This document shows positions 20,951 through 29,564 of a DNA stretch of 64,000 nt, in pieces; position 1 is the first letter of the stretch; every line of letters begins with the position of its first letter. The notes under the pieces are model-generated. The model worked only from the letters and a program-made list of their open reading frames with translations. It had not been told where the DNA came from and made no database searches. Location: contig JADIYD010000014.1 of the NCBI GenBank assembly GCA_016705475.1, positions 310,001-374,000 on the forward strand, given 5' to 3'. This DNA is from Betaproteobacteria bacterium (lineage in GTDB: Bacteria; Pseudomonadota; Gammaproteobacteria; Burkholderiales; Rhodocyclaceae). The position numbers were made by a program, and so were the translations under genes.

Positions 20951-21835
20951 TCAACCCCGTCTGCAAAAAATTTTTCTAATCACTTGCTTTGTAATATAAA
21001 TGGCAAACCACAACCGACAACGATTAATACTACCACTAATCATATTTACCACATGAACCCGAGCCCGATAGTCAGCACGTATCCCGCTCCAGTTTGAGGG
21101 CATGGGCGCAATATAGGTACAGCAAGCAATATTGGGCAATGCCCATAAACGGACGCCACGCTGCCGCCAATGCAAGGAATGAATCATGTCTTCGGAAAAT
21201 GCTTTTCCAGGAAACGGGAAGTAATTTTCCATGACGAGGTCAGCTTTGCCACACATGACACATCCCCCAGGCACCCACTCCACTTCAATTATTGATATTC
21301 CCTGGCAATAATTCTTGTCAACGCTATAGCCAATGCCGGACGATGAGATAGTCCCCATGCGAGCGCTTCCCCAACGAGCACCACATATCAGGAACGCTAT
21401 GATGCTCTGCAGATAGCCTTTCAGGTCTCTGGTATAACGTGTCAAATACTGGCCGGTTAGGCAATCCTTGAAGATAGGTGCTACAGCATTCCCGGGACCG
21501 ATTGAGCGGCAGGTTTCGAGCAAGCCTTCGAGAGCATTTTCAGGAAGGAACACATCATCATCAAGCTGCATGACGTATTGATTTCTGGACAGCGACAAAC
21601 CAAACGCTCTTTGCGCAACCTGTCCTCTGCACGGCGTCTCGACAATTCGTAAATTTGCATGTGATCCGAGTTCGGCTTCACAAGACGCTCCCTCGGGAAT
21701 GCAGACAAGAATTTCATTTGGAATGCAAGTCCCGCCATTTAGATTTTGGATCGTCTGCTCGAGAACCTTGGCGCCGAGAGTAGCAATTACCACCGACAAT
21801 GGAAGAGTGGTCGCGTCCCTATCAGCCGGTGACAT
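20951..21835 (-). CDS. Glycosyltransferase family 2 (rhamnosyltransferase-like)
   Basis: 294 residues from the ATG at 21835, preceded by CGGAG at six bases and overlapping the previous gene's end by 14 bases. LSVVIATLGAKVLEQTIQNL is the nucleotide-binding start and QLDDDVFLPENAL carries the DxD motif. VPGGCVMCGKADLV and FSEDMIHSLHWRQRG resemble the acceptor-loop region of GT2 enzymes. Substrate unknown. Like its neighbour it is A+T-rich, and a 148-base A+T-rich gap (20803-20950) separates the two. Confidence 0.86.
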   Translation of the reverse strand: MSPADRDATTLPLSVVIATLGAKVLEQTIQNLNGGTCIPNEILVCIPEGASCEAELGSHANLRIVETPCRGQVAQRAFGLSLSRNQYVMQLDDDVFLPENALEGLLETCRSIGPGNAVAPIFKDCLTGQYLTRYTRDLKGYLQSIIAFLICGARWGSARMGTISSSGIGYSVDKNYCQGISIIEVEWVPGGCVMCGKADLVMENYFPFPGKAFSEDMIHSLHWRQRGVRLWALPNIACCTYIAPMPSNWSGIRADYRARVHVVNMISGSINRCRLWFAIYITKQVIRKIFCRRG

Positions 21836-23366
21836 TTGAACTCCGATCGATTCGGTTAAGATAGTCGACAACAACCTCAGGCGTCATCGGCGAAAAGACT
21901 TCCATACAGTAGCAAGCAGCCATCTCGGCCTGTGCATCCGTTGGAAACTCTCGCTTATCGCCATCCACTAGTGCCACAAAATCGTCAATCGAGGAAACAA
22001 TGGCGCGTGCATCGCTCAGTTCATAGAGGGGATCAATAGTCATCTCTCCCTCAACTCGAAGATAGACCGGCGCTGCCCCTGCCAACACTGCCGAGACGAT
22101 AGCCGAAGTTCCTCGGTAAAGCGCCCAACTTGCACGTGCCGCATCGTCATCCAGAGAAGACTCCGACATAATGACATTAGCCGGAAGAGACCGGAATATC
22201 GGATATTTTTTGGCCAGTATGGAAAACGACGCCGCCGGATGCATGCGCCAGAGAAAGACCACGTCCTTGAGCACCTTGGCACAGTGCAGCGAGTATTCAA
22301 ACAGCAAGCACGACTCTAATTCGAGGCCTTCCGGAATAACAAGGCAAACTGGCGATTCTTTCCTGCGCTCACGGTTCGCAGCATCCAAAGGCTCACAAGT
22401 AGATCCTGCACGATTCGATCCAAGAACAAGTATTTCGGCAGGAGCAAGCGCCTCAATGCGATCGAGCTGGCGCTTCGCCGCTGGCCCTGAAGTGAGGATC
22501 GCATCAGGATCGTAGCACTTTCCCAAATTCCTCCTGAGGCCATGTTGCAGGCGAAACAATGCCGCGTGTTGGTAGGCGAGGCAGCGAATATGTGGGTTCG
22601 CTGATCGCGCACGCTCAAAAGCAACACGCTCCCAAGCATGGCCTTCGTAAGTGGTCACGATTAACCGGGGTTGCAAGTGGCGAACAAGTTCCTCGATTTG
22701 ATCCCCTAGCCGACAGGCCGCCCGCGCGCCCCCAGACATTGCCTCCCGGGCTGCGCGCAGAGCGAGAACTCGATGGAATGTATCACGCTCAGAACGTGCA
22801 AGCTGCCACAACGCGACAGTTTCCCGCCCCATAACAATGAAATTGGCGAACTCCCTTCCCAGTGACATCGAGCGACCGAGGAGGGCTCGAGCCGACGGCA
22901 ACCTCGACATCAGTCCGCCATCGCGACCGGAATAACCTTGTCCAGTCTGGTTAATCAACGCCACAACCGTACGGTAGCCGCCCTTATCCAATACCTCTGG
23001 CAAGGTATCAAAATAGAAGTCAGTGCTCCGAGCCAAGTGTCCAACGTTAATCAAATGAGAAACAATCAGAACGTCAGCTTGTGCCGGAAAATCCTCACTA
23101 AAACGCATCCCGAAGCCAGGTGTTCTATGCGCACGCCACAATTGCACGCACCAGCCGATCAGATTATGGGCAATGGCACGGAGGCTCGTAAAAAACGAGC
23201 CAACGCTACCAGACTTGTCTGATTCCGAAGCATATTGCACGAGGAATAACGGGTGCTCCCGAATGACGTGCAACCAAGGGATAGCCATTCGACTTGCCGA
23301 AGCTTCCGCTGCGAGGAGAATAGTGTCACACCCCCGACAGAGCGAACGGTAATTGCTTTCGTTCAT
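21822..23366 (-). CDS. Uncharacterised surface-carbohydrate biosynthesis protein
   Basis: 514 residues, no signal peptide, no clear membrane helix. The middle part has IVTTYEGHAWERVAFERAR and YQHAALFRLQHGL, which recall GT-B-like surface carbohydrate proteins with an EGxxWE motif found in O-antigen loci of Leptospira and others (family recalled as TIGR04326, not searched). The C-terminal half, with FLWRMHPAASF and RGTSAIVSAVLAGAAPVYL, looks like the donor-binding half of capsule-type transferases (compare the R-H-P stretch of CMP-Kdo/capsule enzymes). I infer a glycosyltransferase-like role but no activity is established. It is followed by a GT2 with a 14-base overlap and preceded by a 287-base gap. 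Confidence 0.7.
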   Translation of the reverse strand: MNESNYRSLCRGCDTILLAAEASASRMAIPWLHVIREHPLFLVQYASESDKSGSVGSFFTSLRAIAHNLIGWCVQLWRAHRTPGFGMRFSEDFPAQADVLIVSHLINVGHLARSTDFYFDTLPEVLDKGGYRTVVALINQTGQGYSGRDGGLMSRLPSARALLGRSMSLGREFANFIVMGRETVALWQLARSERDTFHRVLALRAAREAMSGGARAACRLGDQIEELVRHLQPRLIVTTYEGHAWERVAFERARSANPHIRCLAYQHAALFRLQHGLRRNLGKCYDPDAILTSGPAAKRQLDRIEALAPAEILVLGSNRAGSTCEPLDAANRERRKESPVCLVIPEGLELESCLLFEYSLHCAKVLKDVVFLWRMHPAASFSILAKKYPIFRSLPANVIMSESSLDDDAARASWALYRGTSAIVSAVLAGAAPVYLRVEGEMTIDPLYELSDARAIVSSIDDFVALVDGDKREFPTDAQAEMAACYCMEVFSPMTPEVVVDYLNRIDRSSNVTG

Positions 23367-23653
23367 ACCTATCCCAAAACTAATTTTCGACAGACAACAA
23401 GAGTCCCATCACATCCATAAAATCGATCAATAAGTAATGCCTGAACTAGTCACGGAGCAGATAACGATACCCGATTCGCCGACAACTTACGTGCTCCTGA
23501 ATTGCTTCGTCATCGAAGCTGCCCTTCGGGGTCTCCGCTACGGCAGCCCTGCTTGGAGGCAGGCGTACATGATTCAACAAGGCAAGTACAAAGGGGGCAT
23601 TTTAAAGTTTGACTCAGGCCAGAACAAGTAACACCCACAAATGACGGAATGTC
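23367..23653. other. Gene-poor gap inside the glycan locus
   Basis: 287 bases between two minus-strand glycan genes, the longest break in the locus. A 64-codon plus-strand frame (23437-23631) shows no recognisable protein and no good ribosome site. No clear terminator or promoter hexamer pair was seen. The gap may contain an internal promoter for the downstream genes or the remnant of a deleted gene. Confidence 0.5.
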
Positions 23654-25339
23654 TCAGTTTCCCGACACGATCGCCCGGCCCTTATCCCCTGCATCAGGAA
23701 CACCTGACGTATCCAGCACTGCGGCGACCCAAGCACGCAATTCCTCCTTCCCAGAAAGGATGGGTATTCCATGGGCTCCAAGGTCATCCTTTTGAATCCA
23801 GCCGGTAGGGTCGTAATAGACGCTGGGGAGTCCCTGCTCCCGAACATAGAGCGCAGTTGACGTAAACGGAATCGAAATACCCGCGCAACAACACTGAATG
23901 ACCCGGACGGCCGAAATACCTGAGTTGACCAATATCACGCCATCGGATGCTGCAAACTCCTGCATTAGCGCTGAATAGCGTTTTTCACCCCGGCTACCGA
24001 TGTCACGTTTGCCCTTCAAGACCATGGCGCCACCGCACTTCGCCAAGACATCCCGCACATCGCGAAGAAAGCGCATGTGCACATCAGGATATGCTGCCCA
24101 GAAATCAGCTAACGTTGAAATACCGAAGTGCGCAGACCTCCGGTTAGTCTGGACGTCGAATACGGCAAATCCAGTCCCCGAAACCGGAGGGACTGCGAGT
24201 GGGGCATCAGAATAATGGATCGGGCCGGAAATGATCATCTCAGGATCGGGACCAAGATCTCTGCGCAGCATTGCCGCTTGGAAGGTATCCCAGACGACAT
24301 AGCGCGGCCAACAAGCCGGCCCCCACTCGAACCGTTGCGACGCGTATCCCGATTTCAGCTTGATCTGATCGCAAGTTGAGTAGAAATACATCGTTACCGC
24401 CGCACCATGGCGTTCAGCTTCATAAGTCCACATTGGACGAAACACATTACCGGAGTAATGAAACCAGTAGTCGACGGCCAGTCGGTCTGGAGTCGTCAAT
24501 TGAACCGCCCGTGACTTCGCCGCTTCGGCAAGCAACAAGGCTTTTTGCCACCGTCCCAGCAACATACCTACACCGGCCGCAAGTACTGCCCATACTCCCC
24601 ATAGTGCCAATCTGACAATAGCATGACCACCGCTCAACTGCTCATACGGTGGACGCTCATACTTAACGGTTACGCCATCCACCACCACCGCACCAGCTTC
24701 GGAAACTCCATGACAGACCGCTGTTATCAGGTGACTGCGGTCAGGCCAACGTATGTACCATGAGCAGATGTCATAGCTGGCAGTTGAACTTCCAACCTGG
24801 GGAATATTGGCAGCAGTTAGCCCGTCGAAATAGACGTAATGGCCTTGTATTTCCGCCCAGGCGTTAGAATTGTTATTCAGATTGCTGCGTAGGAGGCGGA
24901 CTAGAGTCACGATGCCATGAAGGTAACGCATCAGCACGACGACGGCCCAAGCGATGGCCGAGCGGAAATGATCCACGGCCACGCCGCTGGATGCCAAATA
25001 TCTCCGCCAGGCTCGGGGCATAGGATGGGCAACGGATGCCCCCCTTTTCGCCTTAGCATAAATGATCGCGCGATTCAGCGCGGGGCCTGCATACCGCTCC
25101 AGCACAAACTGGCGAAGCATGCGTTCGAGATGCTCGGCCCCTGCGCCAAAGAAACGAGTTGAAGCCGAAGCATGAGAGGCAACTGCAACGTCCACGAGCC
25201 CATTGCGAAGAGCCCTCAGGTCGGCAATCCGACCTTCCCGCTTAAGCAAGGCATACCCTCGTATCAAGCCCCGTAAACGTTGTCGTTTACGGCGAGCGAC
25301 TAACGCTTTCCAAATCGGAAGATCGATCATTTCTGGCAA
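23654..25339 (-). CDS. Polysaccharide biosynthesis PFTS-motif protein
   Basis: 561 residues. The C-terminal third contains GISIPFTSTALYVREQGLPSV, the PFTS motif for which a family of polysaccharide-biosynthesis proteins is named (identified from memory, not searched). The preceding NSGISAVRVIQCCCAG and the KGKRDIG stretch look like a GT-B/capsule-synthase-type nucleotide-sugar site. Residues about 130-150 and 245-265 are hydrophobic and could be membrane-associated. Function unproven; it lies in an operon-like string with a TylF-like methyltransferase 23 bases upstream. It may use the CMP-nonulosonate made by this locus, but that is a guess. Confidence 0.75.
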   Translation of the reverse strand: MPEMIDLPIWKALVARRKRQRLRGLIRGYALLKREGRIADLRALRNGLVDVAVASHASASTRFFGAGAEHLERMLRQFVLERYAGPALNRAIIYAKAKRGASVAHPMPRAWRRYLASSGVAVDHFRSAIAWAVVVLMRYLHGIVTLVRLLRSNLNNNSNAWAEIQGHYVYFDGLTAANIPQVGSSTASYDICSWYIRWPDRSHLITAVCHGVSEAGAVVVDGVTVKYERPPYEQLSGGHAIVRLALWGVWAVLAAGVGMLLGRWQKALLLAEAAKSRAVQLTTPDRLAVDYWFHYSGNVFRPMWTYEAERHGAAVTMYFYSTCDQIKLKSGYASQRFEWGPACWPRYVVWDTFQAAMLRRDLGPDPEMIISGPIHYSDAPLAVPPVSGTGFAVFDVQTNRRSAHFGISTLADFWAAYPDVHMRFLRDVRDVLAKCGGAMVLKGKRDIGSRGEKRYSALMQEFAASDGVILVNSGISAVRVIQCCCAGISIPFTSTALYVREQGLPSVYYDPTGWIQKDDLGAHGIPILSGKEELRAWVAAVLDTSGVPDAGDKGRAIVSGN

Positions 25340-25362
25340 TTCGCTTTAATGGCCAGTACCAT

Positions 25363-26049
25363 CTATTCAATGGTGATCCAACTTATGTGCGGTTCAAAAG
25401 GCAGTGATTCGAGCCGGTAGTGGTTAAGGTCGAACGCTTCGAGCAAAGCTTGGGTTTCGCCTGGCCACTTTGGATCATGCAATTCATCGAATGCAATAAT
25501 TGCCCCTTTGGGCATTCTTGGCAGGAACTCCTTAAGCGCCAAGAGAGTTGGCTCATAAATATCGAAATCAAGATATAGCAATGAAACGAGTACATGCTGA
25601 TTTTCACGCAGAAACTTTGGAATTGTCTGCATTGCATCACCCTGAACAAGGAATACCTTGTCTTGGTGCTTAAGCAAACGGGTTTCATCGAATTCCTTGA
25701 TACACCCGCCCAACTCTGCAAGAACATCATAAGTTGGCTTCAAATGCCCAACCTTAGCAGCCGTCGCTCCTCCTGAGAGATCAGCGTCGGAAATGCTAGG
25801 GAAGCCTTCGAAAGTATCGAAGCCGTATACCTTGCGCAGGAAATTGTAGGGCTCAAGCGTCTCTGAAATTTTCGCCCAAGCCATAACACCGCTACCCTGA
25901 TATACACCGCACTCGACAATCGATCCCTTGACGTCTGCGATCTTCTTGAACAGTTCGTACTGGACCATAAATCGTGCCAACTCTTGGCGACGAACGTATT
26001 TCGTAAAGTTAAGAAAACGTTGATCCAATACTTGCTCTGAGTTATTCAT
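25363..26049 (-). CDS. TylF/MycF-family methyltransferase
   Basis: 228 residues, class I S-adenosylmethionine-dependent methyltransferase. SIVECGVYQGSGVMAWAKI is the SAM-binding loop; VYGFDTFEGFPSISDADL and LYLDFDIYEPTLLALKEFLPRMPKGAIIAFDEL are the TylF/MycF signature, including the metal-binding Asp residues. Members O-methylate sugars, but similar genes occur in many surface-glycan loci with unknown target. Here it probably methylates a hydroxyl (or the amidino group) of the locus glycan. Flanked by a PFTS protein and a GT-A-like protein. Confidence 0.85.
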   Translation of the reverse strand: MNNSEQVLDQRFLNFTKYVRRQELARFMVQYELFKKIADVKGSIVECGVYQGSGVMAWAKISETLEPYNFLRKVYGFDTFEGFPSISDADLSGGATAAKVGHLKPTYDVLAELGGCIKEFDETRLLKHQDKVFLVQGDAMQTIPKFLRENQHVLVSLLYLDFDIYEPTLLALKEFLPRMPKGAIIAFDELHDPKWPGETQALLEAFDLNHYRLESLPFEPHISWITIE

Positions 26050-26100
26050 CCAAAATCTCCAATTTTTTCTAGTTCAATCCTGAAGCAAAGCACGGCGCAG

Positions 26101-27045
26101 TCAATTCGAAGGTTTGACAAAGCCAACTGGATTGCCGGTTAAAGTCTCAGCCAAATATCCTTGGTAAGCATGAACCAGTTCCAGGCTGCGTACATCTGAA
26201 AAAACGCCATCCACCTTCCACATTCTGCTTTCATGCCATGACCCAGCGAAATGTAAAAAATGGTTCTGGTACAACGAGGCTTCGATGCACGACCGAATCA
26301 GTGCCTCATCATTTCGTCGCTCTTCATACAGAAAGGGATACTTCCAAGCCATTTCAAATGCCCAGATTGCCTGGAAGCGATAATCGAGCCAAGTGACTTT
26401 CCCCCAATTCTGAATCTCGTAATTAATGTGAGTTTGATCACCGCCATTGGTGATGGACTGCACAGAACGATCATATTTATCAAACCATTGGCGCATCAGG
26501 TGGGCATGGTTGACGACGTTGAAAACGATCAAGCCCATACAAGCCTCGTCACCTTGGACTGACAGTTCATGATGTCGATAGAGCTGATCAAGCGACATGA
26601 ACAAGGCCGAATCGAGTGGATAGGCGCTGTCGTAGCAATAGTGGCGGAGAAAAGCCATACGACGAAGCACTTCGTCATATGGGAATGGCAACCCGTTACG
26701 GAGGGAAACCAGGCCTATGGTCTGAGGATCACAGAACTGGAATATATCTGGCGCAAAAGAGCCAATCAGGATATCGGTATCGAGATAGCACACGTTGGCC
26801 ACCTCGAGCCCCGAGTCGACCAACTTCTCTGCGATCAACATTTTCTGCCATGTAGCCTTCTTCCAGGTTGGGAGGTCCGAAGACAGCAAGTCTTGATCAA
26901 AAACAATCAACCCTAGCCCATGCCGGCGGCAGTATGACTCCCAACCCGCCTGCGCATATTTTTCCCATGCGCCGTAGTAGGCATCGCCAATTGCTATGGT
27001 CGCCAGTACGTTTCTGGAATTTCCGGGCTCAATCAGAACCTTCAT
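26101..27045 (-). CDS. Predicted GT-A-fold glycosyltransferase, family unclear
   Basis: 314 residues from the ATG at 27045, which overlaps the SDR stop by one base (TAATG). YLDTDILIGSFAPDIF carries a DxD motif in the position typical for GT8-like and related retaining enzymes; the N-terminal IAIGDAYYGAWEKYA and the GGDQTHINYEIQNW stretch (compare the DQ/N motif of GT8) support a GT-A fold. HFAGSWHESRMWKVDG near the end resembles the HFxGxxKPW metal-binding end of GT8. I did not recognise a named family. Target and donor are unknown. Confidence 0.7.
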   Translation of the reverse strand: MKVLIEPGNSRNVLATIAIGDAYYGAWEKYAQAGWESYCRRHGLGLIVFDQDLLSSDLPTWKKATWQKMLIAEKLVDSGLEVANVCYLDTDILIGSFAPDIFQFCDPQTIGLVSLRNGLPFPYDEVLRRMAFLRHYCYDSAYPLDSALFMSLDQLYRHHELSVQGDEACMGLIVFNVVNHAHLMRQWFDKYDRSVQSITNGGDQTHINYEIQNWGKVTWLDYRFQAIWAFEMAWKYPFLYEERRNDEALIRSCIEASLYQNHFLHFAGSWHESRMWKVDGVFSDVRSLELVHAYQGYLAETLTGNPVGFVKPSN

Positions 27046-27842
27046 TACCACACCCCCCATCCACCATCCACCATCAGATTTTGCCCGGTCACATAGCCAG
27101 ACAGATCGCTCGCCAAGTACGCTAGCGCACCCCGAAAATCATTCTCAGTCGCCATCCGCCCCAGGGGCGTCCTCTGCTCATAGCGCTCAACGAATTCTTG
27201 CGGCTGGTTTCTGAAAATTCCCCCAGGCGAAATCGTGTTGACACGGATACTCGGTGCAATTGTTGTCGCCAACCAGCGGGACAACTGGATTAGGCCGCCC
27301 TTCGAAGCGCCATATGCTGCCGGGTTGCTCATTGAGGTTCCGGCGTACAAGCTCCAGTCTGGTCCATATTCGCCGTAGATCGAAGCCACATTGACGATGC
27401 TGGCGCCGACAGACTGCGACATGATGGGTGCCAAACCTTGGCAAAGGTGAAAAATTGCCGTCAAATTAACCTCGATGGCACGCCGCCATGCTTCCAGTGT
27501 CTGTTGCTCAAACGGGACCGCCCATCCCTTCAGCCCCGAAGTACCGACAAAGGCGGCATTGTTGATCAAAACGCTTAGGCGGTCATCGCAACTGACCCAC
27601 TCCACCAAGCCTTGCCGCTCATCCTGCGACTCAAGGTCGCAGGCACGGCAAACAACTTCGACCGACCATTTCTTCCTCAGGTCAGCTGCCAGTTCCTCTT
27701 GGGACGAGTCCCCCCTATCAACCAGCACCAGATCGGCGCCGAGTTGGGCCATCGTATCGGCCAGAACTCTACCGAGAAAGCCTGCAGCTCCCGTGATAAG
27801 TACACGACGCCCGCGAAGGCTCATCATCTCGTGAATTGTCAT
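27045..27842 (-). CDS. ptmA: Short-chain dehydrogenase, PtmA-like (legionaminic acid locus)
   Basis: 265 residues, classical SDR: TGAAGFLGRVLADTM NAD(P) loop, INNAAFVG, VNVASIYGEYG active-site Ser region and YGASKGG catalytic Tyr-Lys. It follows the CMP-nonulosonate cytidylyltransferase by one base, as PtmA follows PtmB in Campylobacter flagellin-modification loci. In that organism PtmA is required for legionaminic acid production; the exact reaction is not secure and I do not assign one. The symbol is given by context and similarity. Confidence 0.8.
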   Translation of the reverse strand: MTIHEMMSLRGRRVLITGAAGFLGRVLADTMAQLGADLVLVDRGDSSQEELAADLRKKWSVEVVCRACDLESQDERQGLVEWVSCDDRLSVLINNAAFVGTSGLKGWAVPFEQQTLEAWRRAIEVNLTAIFHLCQGLAPIMSQSVGASIVNVASIYGEYGPDWSLYAGTSMSNPAAYGASKGGLIQLSRWLATTIAPSIRVNTISPGGIFRNQPQEFVERYEQRTPLGRMATENDFRGALAYLASDLSGYVTGQNLMVDGGWGVW

Positions 27843-27843
27843 A

Positions 27844-28545
27844 TCAGTTATGCTCTTTCGATTGCATCAGGAACTCGGCCAAGCGAAAGTCATACAGGGA
27901 ATCAATATCGATAGCCCGCTCCAGCGGCAACTTGATAGCCTTGACCCGCCCCTCGAAGACCGCATTGCGTTCGAGGACGAATTCCGGACGAGCGACATAG
28001 GCTACGGTCGCCATATCAAATACTTCGGGCACATCTTGGCGCCGGGAAATCGAAGTCGCCGGCGGAATAACCAGACCAACCGTGCCGTTTCCAAACTCCC
28101 TGACCATATTGAAGTAGGGACTGCGATGGGATGCCGAGACCGTAATGACGACGTCAGAGTCCCCCTCTGCAAACAGATCGAGACATCGTTCGATATCCTC
28201 AGGAAAGCGCAAAGGTGCCGTTGCAGGGACAGAGACCATCGCATCAGGAAGTCGTGATTCCTCGCTACGGACAAACTCAAGCGCATGTCGCCAAGCCAAC
28301 CACTCTGGACTTTCATCACGAGCCAAATCAGCTGGCCGGATAAATGGCACCTCAGCCCCATAATCGCGAGCAACGGCAGCGATTTCTTCGGAATCGGTGG
28401 ACACAATAACCCTTGCGATGCGCGAAACAGCCCGCGCATGCTCAATTGACCAAGCAATTAGAGGTTTTCCGCACAGCGGACGAATGTTCTTTCCAGGCAG
28501 TCCTTTTGAACCACCGCGAGCAAAGATAAAAGCGATGGCTCTCAT
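27844..28545 (-). CDS. legF: CMP-N-acylneuraminate (legionaminate) cytidylyltransferase
   Basis: Activates the nonulosonic acid with CTP to CMP-sugar for transfer. 233 residues from the ATG at 28545, which overlaps the stop of the oxidoreductase gene by one base (TGATG). The start MRAIAFIFARGGSKGLPGKN carries the CTP-binding motif; IVSTDSEEIA, MVSVPATAPLRFPEDIE and the C-terminal AIDIDSLYDFRLAEFLM are NeuA/PtmB signatures. In C. jejuni the PtmB/LegF enzyme acts on legionaminic acid; the surrounding leg genes argue for the same substrate here. Confidence 0.92.
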   Translation of the reverse strand: MRAIAFIFARGGSKGLPGKNIRPLCGKPLIAWSIEHARAVSRIARVIVSTDSEEIAAVARDYGAEVPFIRPADLARDESPEWLAWRHALEFVRSEESRLPDAMVSVPATAPLRFPEDIERCLDLFAEGDSDVVITVSASHRSPYFNMVREFGNGTVGLVIPPATSISRRQDVPEVFDMATVAYVARPEFVLERNAVFEGRVKAIKLPLERAIDIDSLYDFRLAEFLMQSKEHN

Positions 28546-29564
28546 CAAGCAAACTCCAAATCGACACTGACCGTTCGACCTTCCGCAGAAGCACGCCGTG
28601 CGGCATCGGCTACGTACAACGTGCGCCAGCCGTCTTCGGCCGAGATCAGCGGCGCGACCTCCCGACGGACACAGGCCAGGAAATGAGCCCATTCGGCCCG
28701 ATAACTATCATCGCGCTGATGCGGACTGGAGACGAGCGGAGTCCAGCCCGAACTGCCGGCATCGAAACAATCAACGGTTCCGGTCAGCGCGTTCCAACGC
28801 AGTGACCCACTCTCACCGATCGCGATGCAGGTCCGGGTCGTGTCATGCCGGATGAAATCCATGGTCAACGTTCCGAGCAGCGGTTGCCGGTTCTCCTCCG
28901 GAACGAACCCGAGGATCAGATGTGCAGTATCCTCGACATCGATCTCGAGATCGCTCTGCCGGCTGAGCGCAGCCTTGACCCACGCAATTTCCCCAAATAT
29001 CCAGCGTAGATAATCAATCTCATGGCTTAGTTCCAGAACAGCCCCGCCCCCGAGTTCCCGCGAGGCTGACACTCCTGCCCGGTAATCGTTTCCGGGACGC
29101 CAGCTAGGCAGATACTGGCCAATTTCGCAGCGAACGGACAGCACCCGACCGATCCGCCCTGAATGGACGAATTCACGGAAAGCCCCGAGAGAGGGCAGGA
29201 AGCGCAGGTTGTACCCGATCAGGCAGGCGACGCCCCGATCCGCAACACTGCGGACGAGCGGTACTGCGGCCTCAGCAGAGGCATCCAGTGGCTTCTCAAT
29301 CAACAGATGCACGCCCGCTTCCGCCAGCGGCAAGGCCATCGCCGCATGCATAGCCGACGGACTGGCGATTACCGCAATATTCGGGACAAATGCCAGTGCG
29401 TCGTCGATCGATGAACAGCAGGCGTCGGCAAATTCGGGAATTTCTTCCGACGGCCGATGACGCAACACCATGATGAGCGCACCGGGCAGCATTTCCCGGG
29501 CCAATCGCAAGTGGCGCTGACCGATGCTGCCAAGCCCGACGATCAAGACACGCTCAACTCGCAC
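28545..29564 (-). CDS. ptmF: Gfo/Idh/MocA-family oxidoreductase (PtmF-like)
   Basis: 339 residues. N-terminal Rossmann loop VLIVGLGSIGQRHLRLA, then IEKPLDASAEAAVPLV with the conserved EKP lysine, and a C-terminal substrate domain with GGGAVLELSHEIDYLRWIFGE. Such enzymes oxidise or reduce sugars or nucleotide-sugars with NAD(P). A member lies beside PtmE and PtmB in Campylobacter loci (PtmF), and this gene has the same neighbours. The reaction is not established by sequence. It overlaps hisH upstream by 11 bases. Confidence 0.83.
   Translation of the reverse strand: MRVERVLIVGLGSIGQRHLRLAREMLPGALIMVLRHRPSEEIPEFADACCSSIDDALAFVPNIAVIASPSAMHAAMALPLAEAGVHLLIEKPLDASAEAAVPLVRSVADRGVACLIGYNLRFLPSLGAFREFVHSGRIGRVLSVRCEIGQYLPSWRPGNDYRAGVSASRELGGGAVLELSHEIDYLRWIFGEIAWVKAALSRQSDLEIDVEDTAHLILGFVPEENRQPLLGTLTMDFIRHDTTRTCIAIGESGSLRWNALTGTVDCFDAGSSGWTPLVSSPHQRDDSYRAEWAHFLACVRREVAPLISAEDGWRTLYVADAARRASAEGRTVSVDLEFA

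Noticed and set aside
23437..23631. 64-codon plus-strand frame in the 287-base gap of the glycan locus
   Set aside because: No ribosome site, no recognisable domain and opposite strand to the locus; kept only as part of the gap description.
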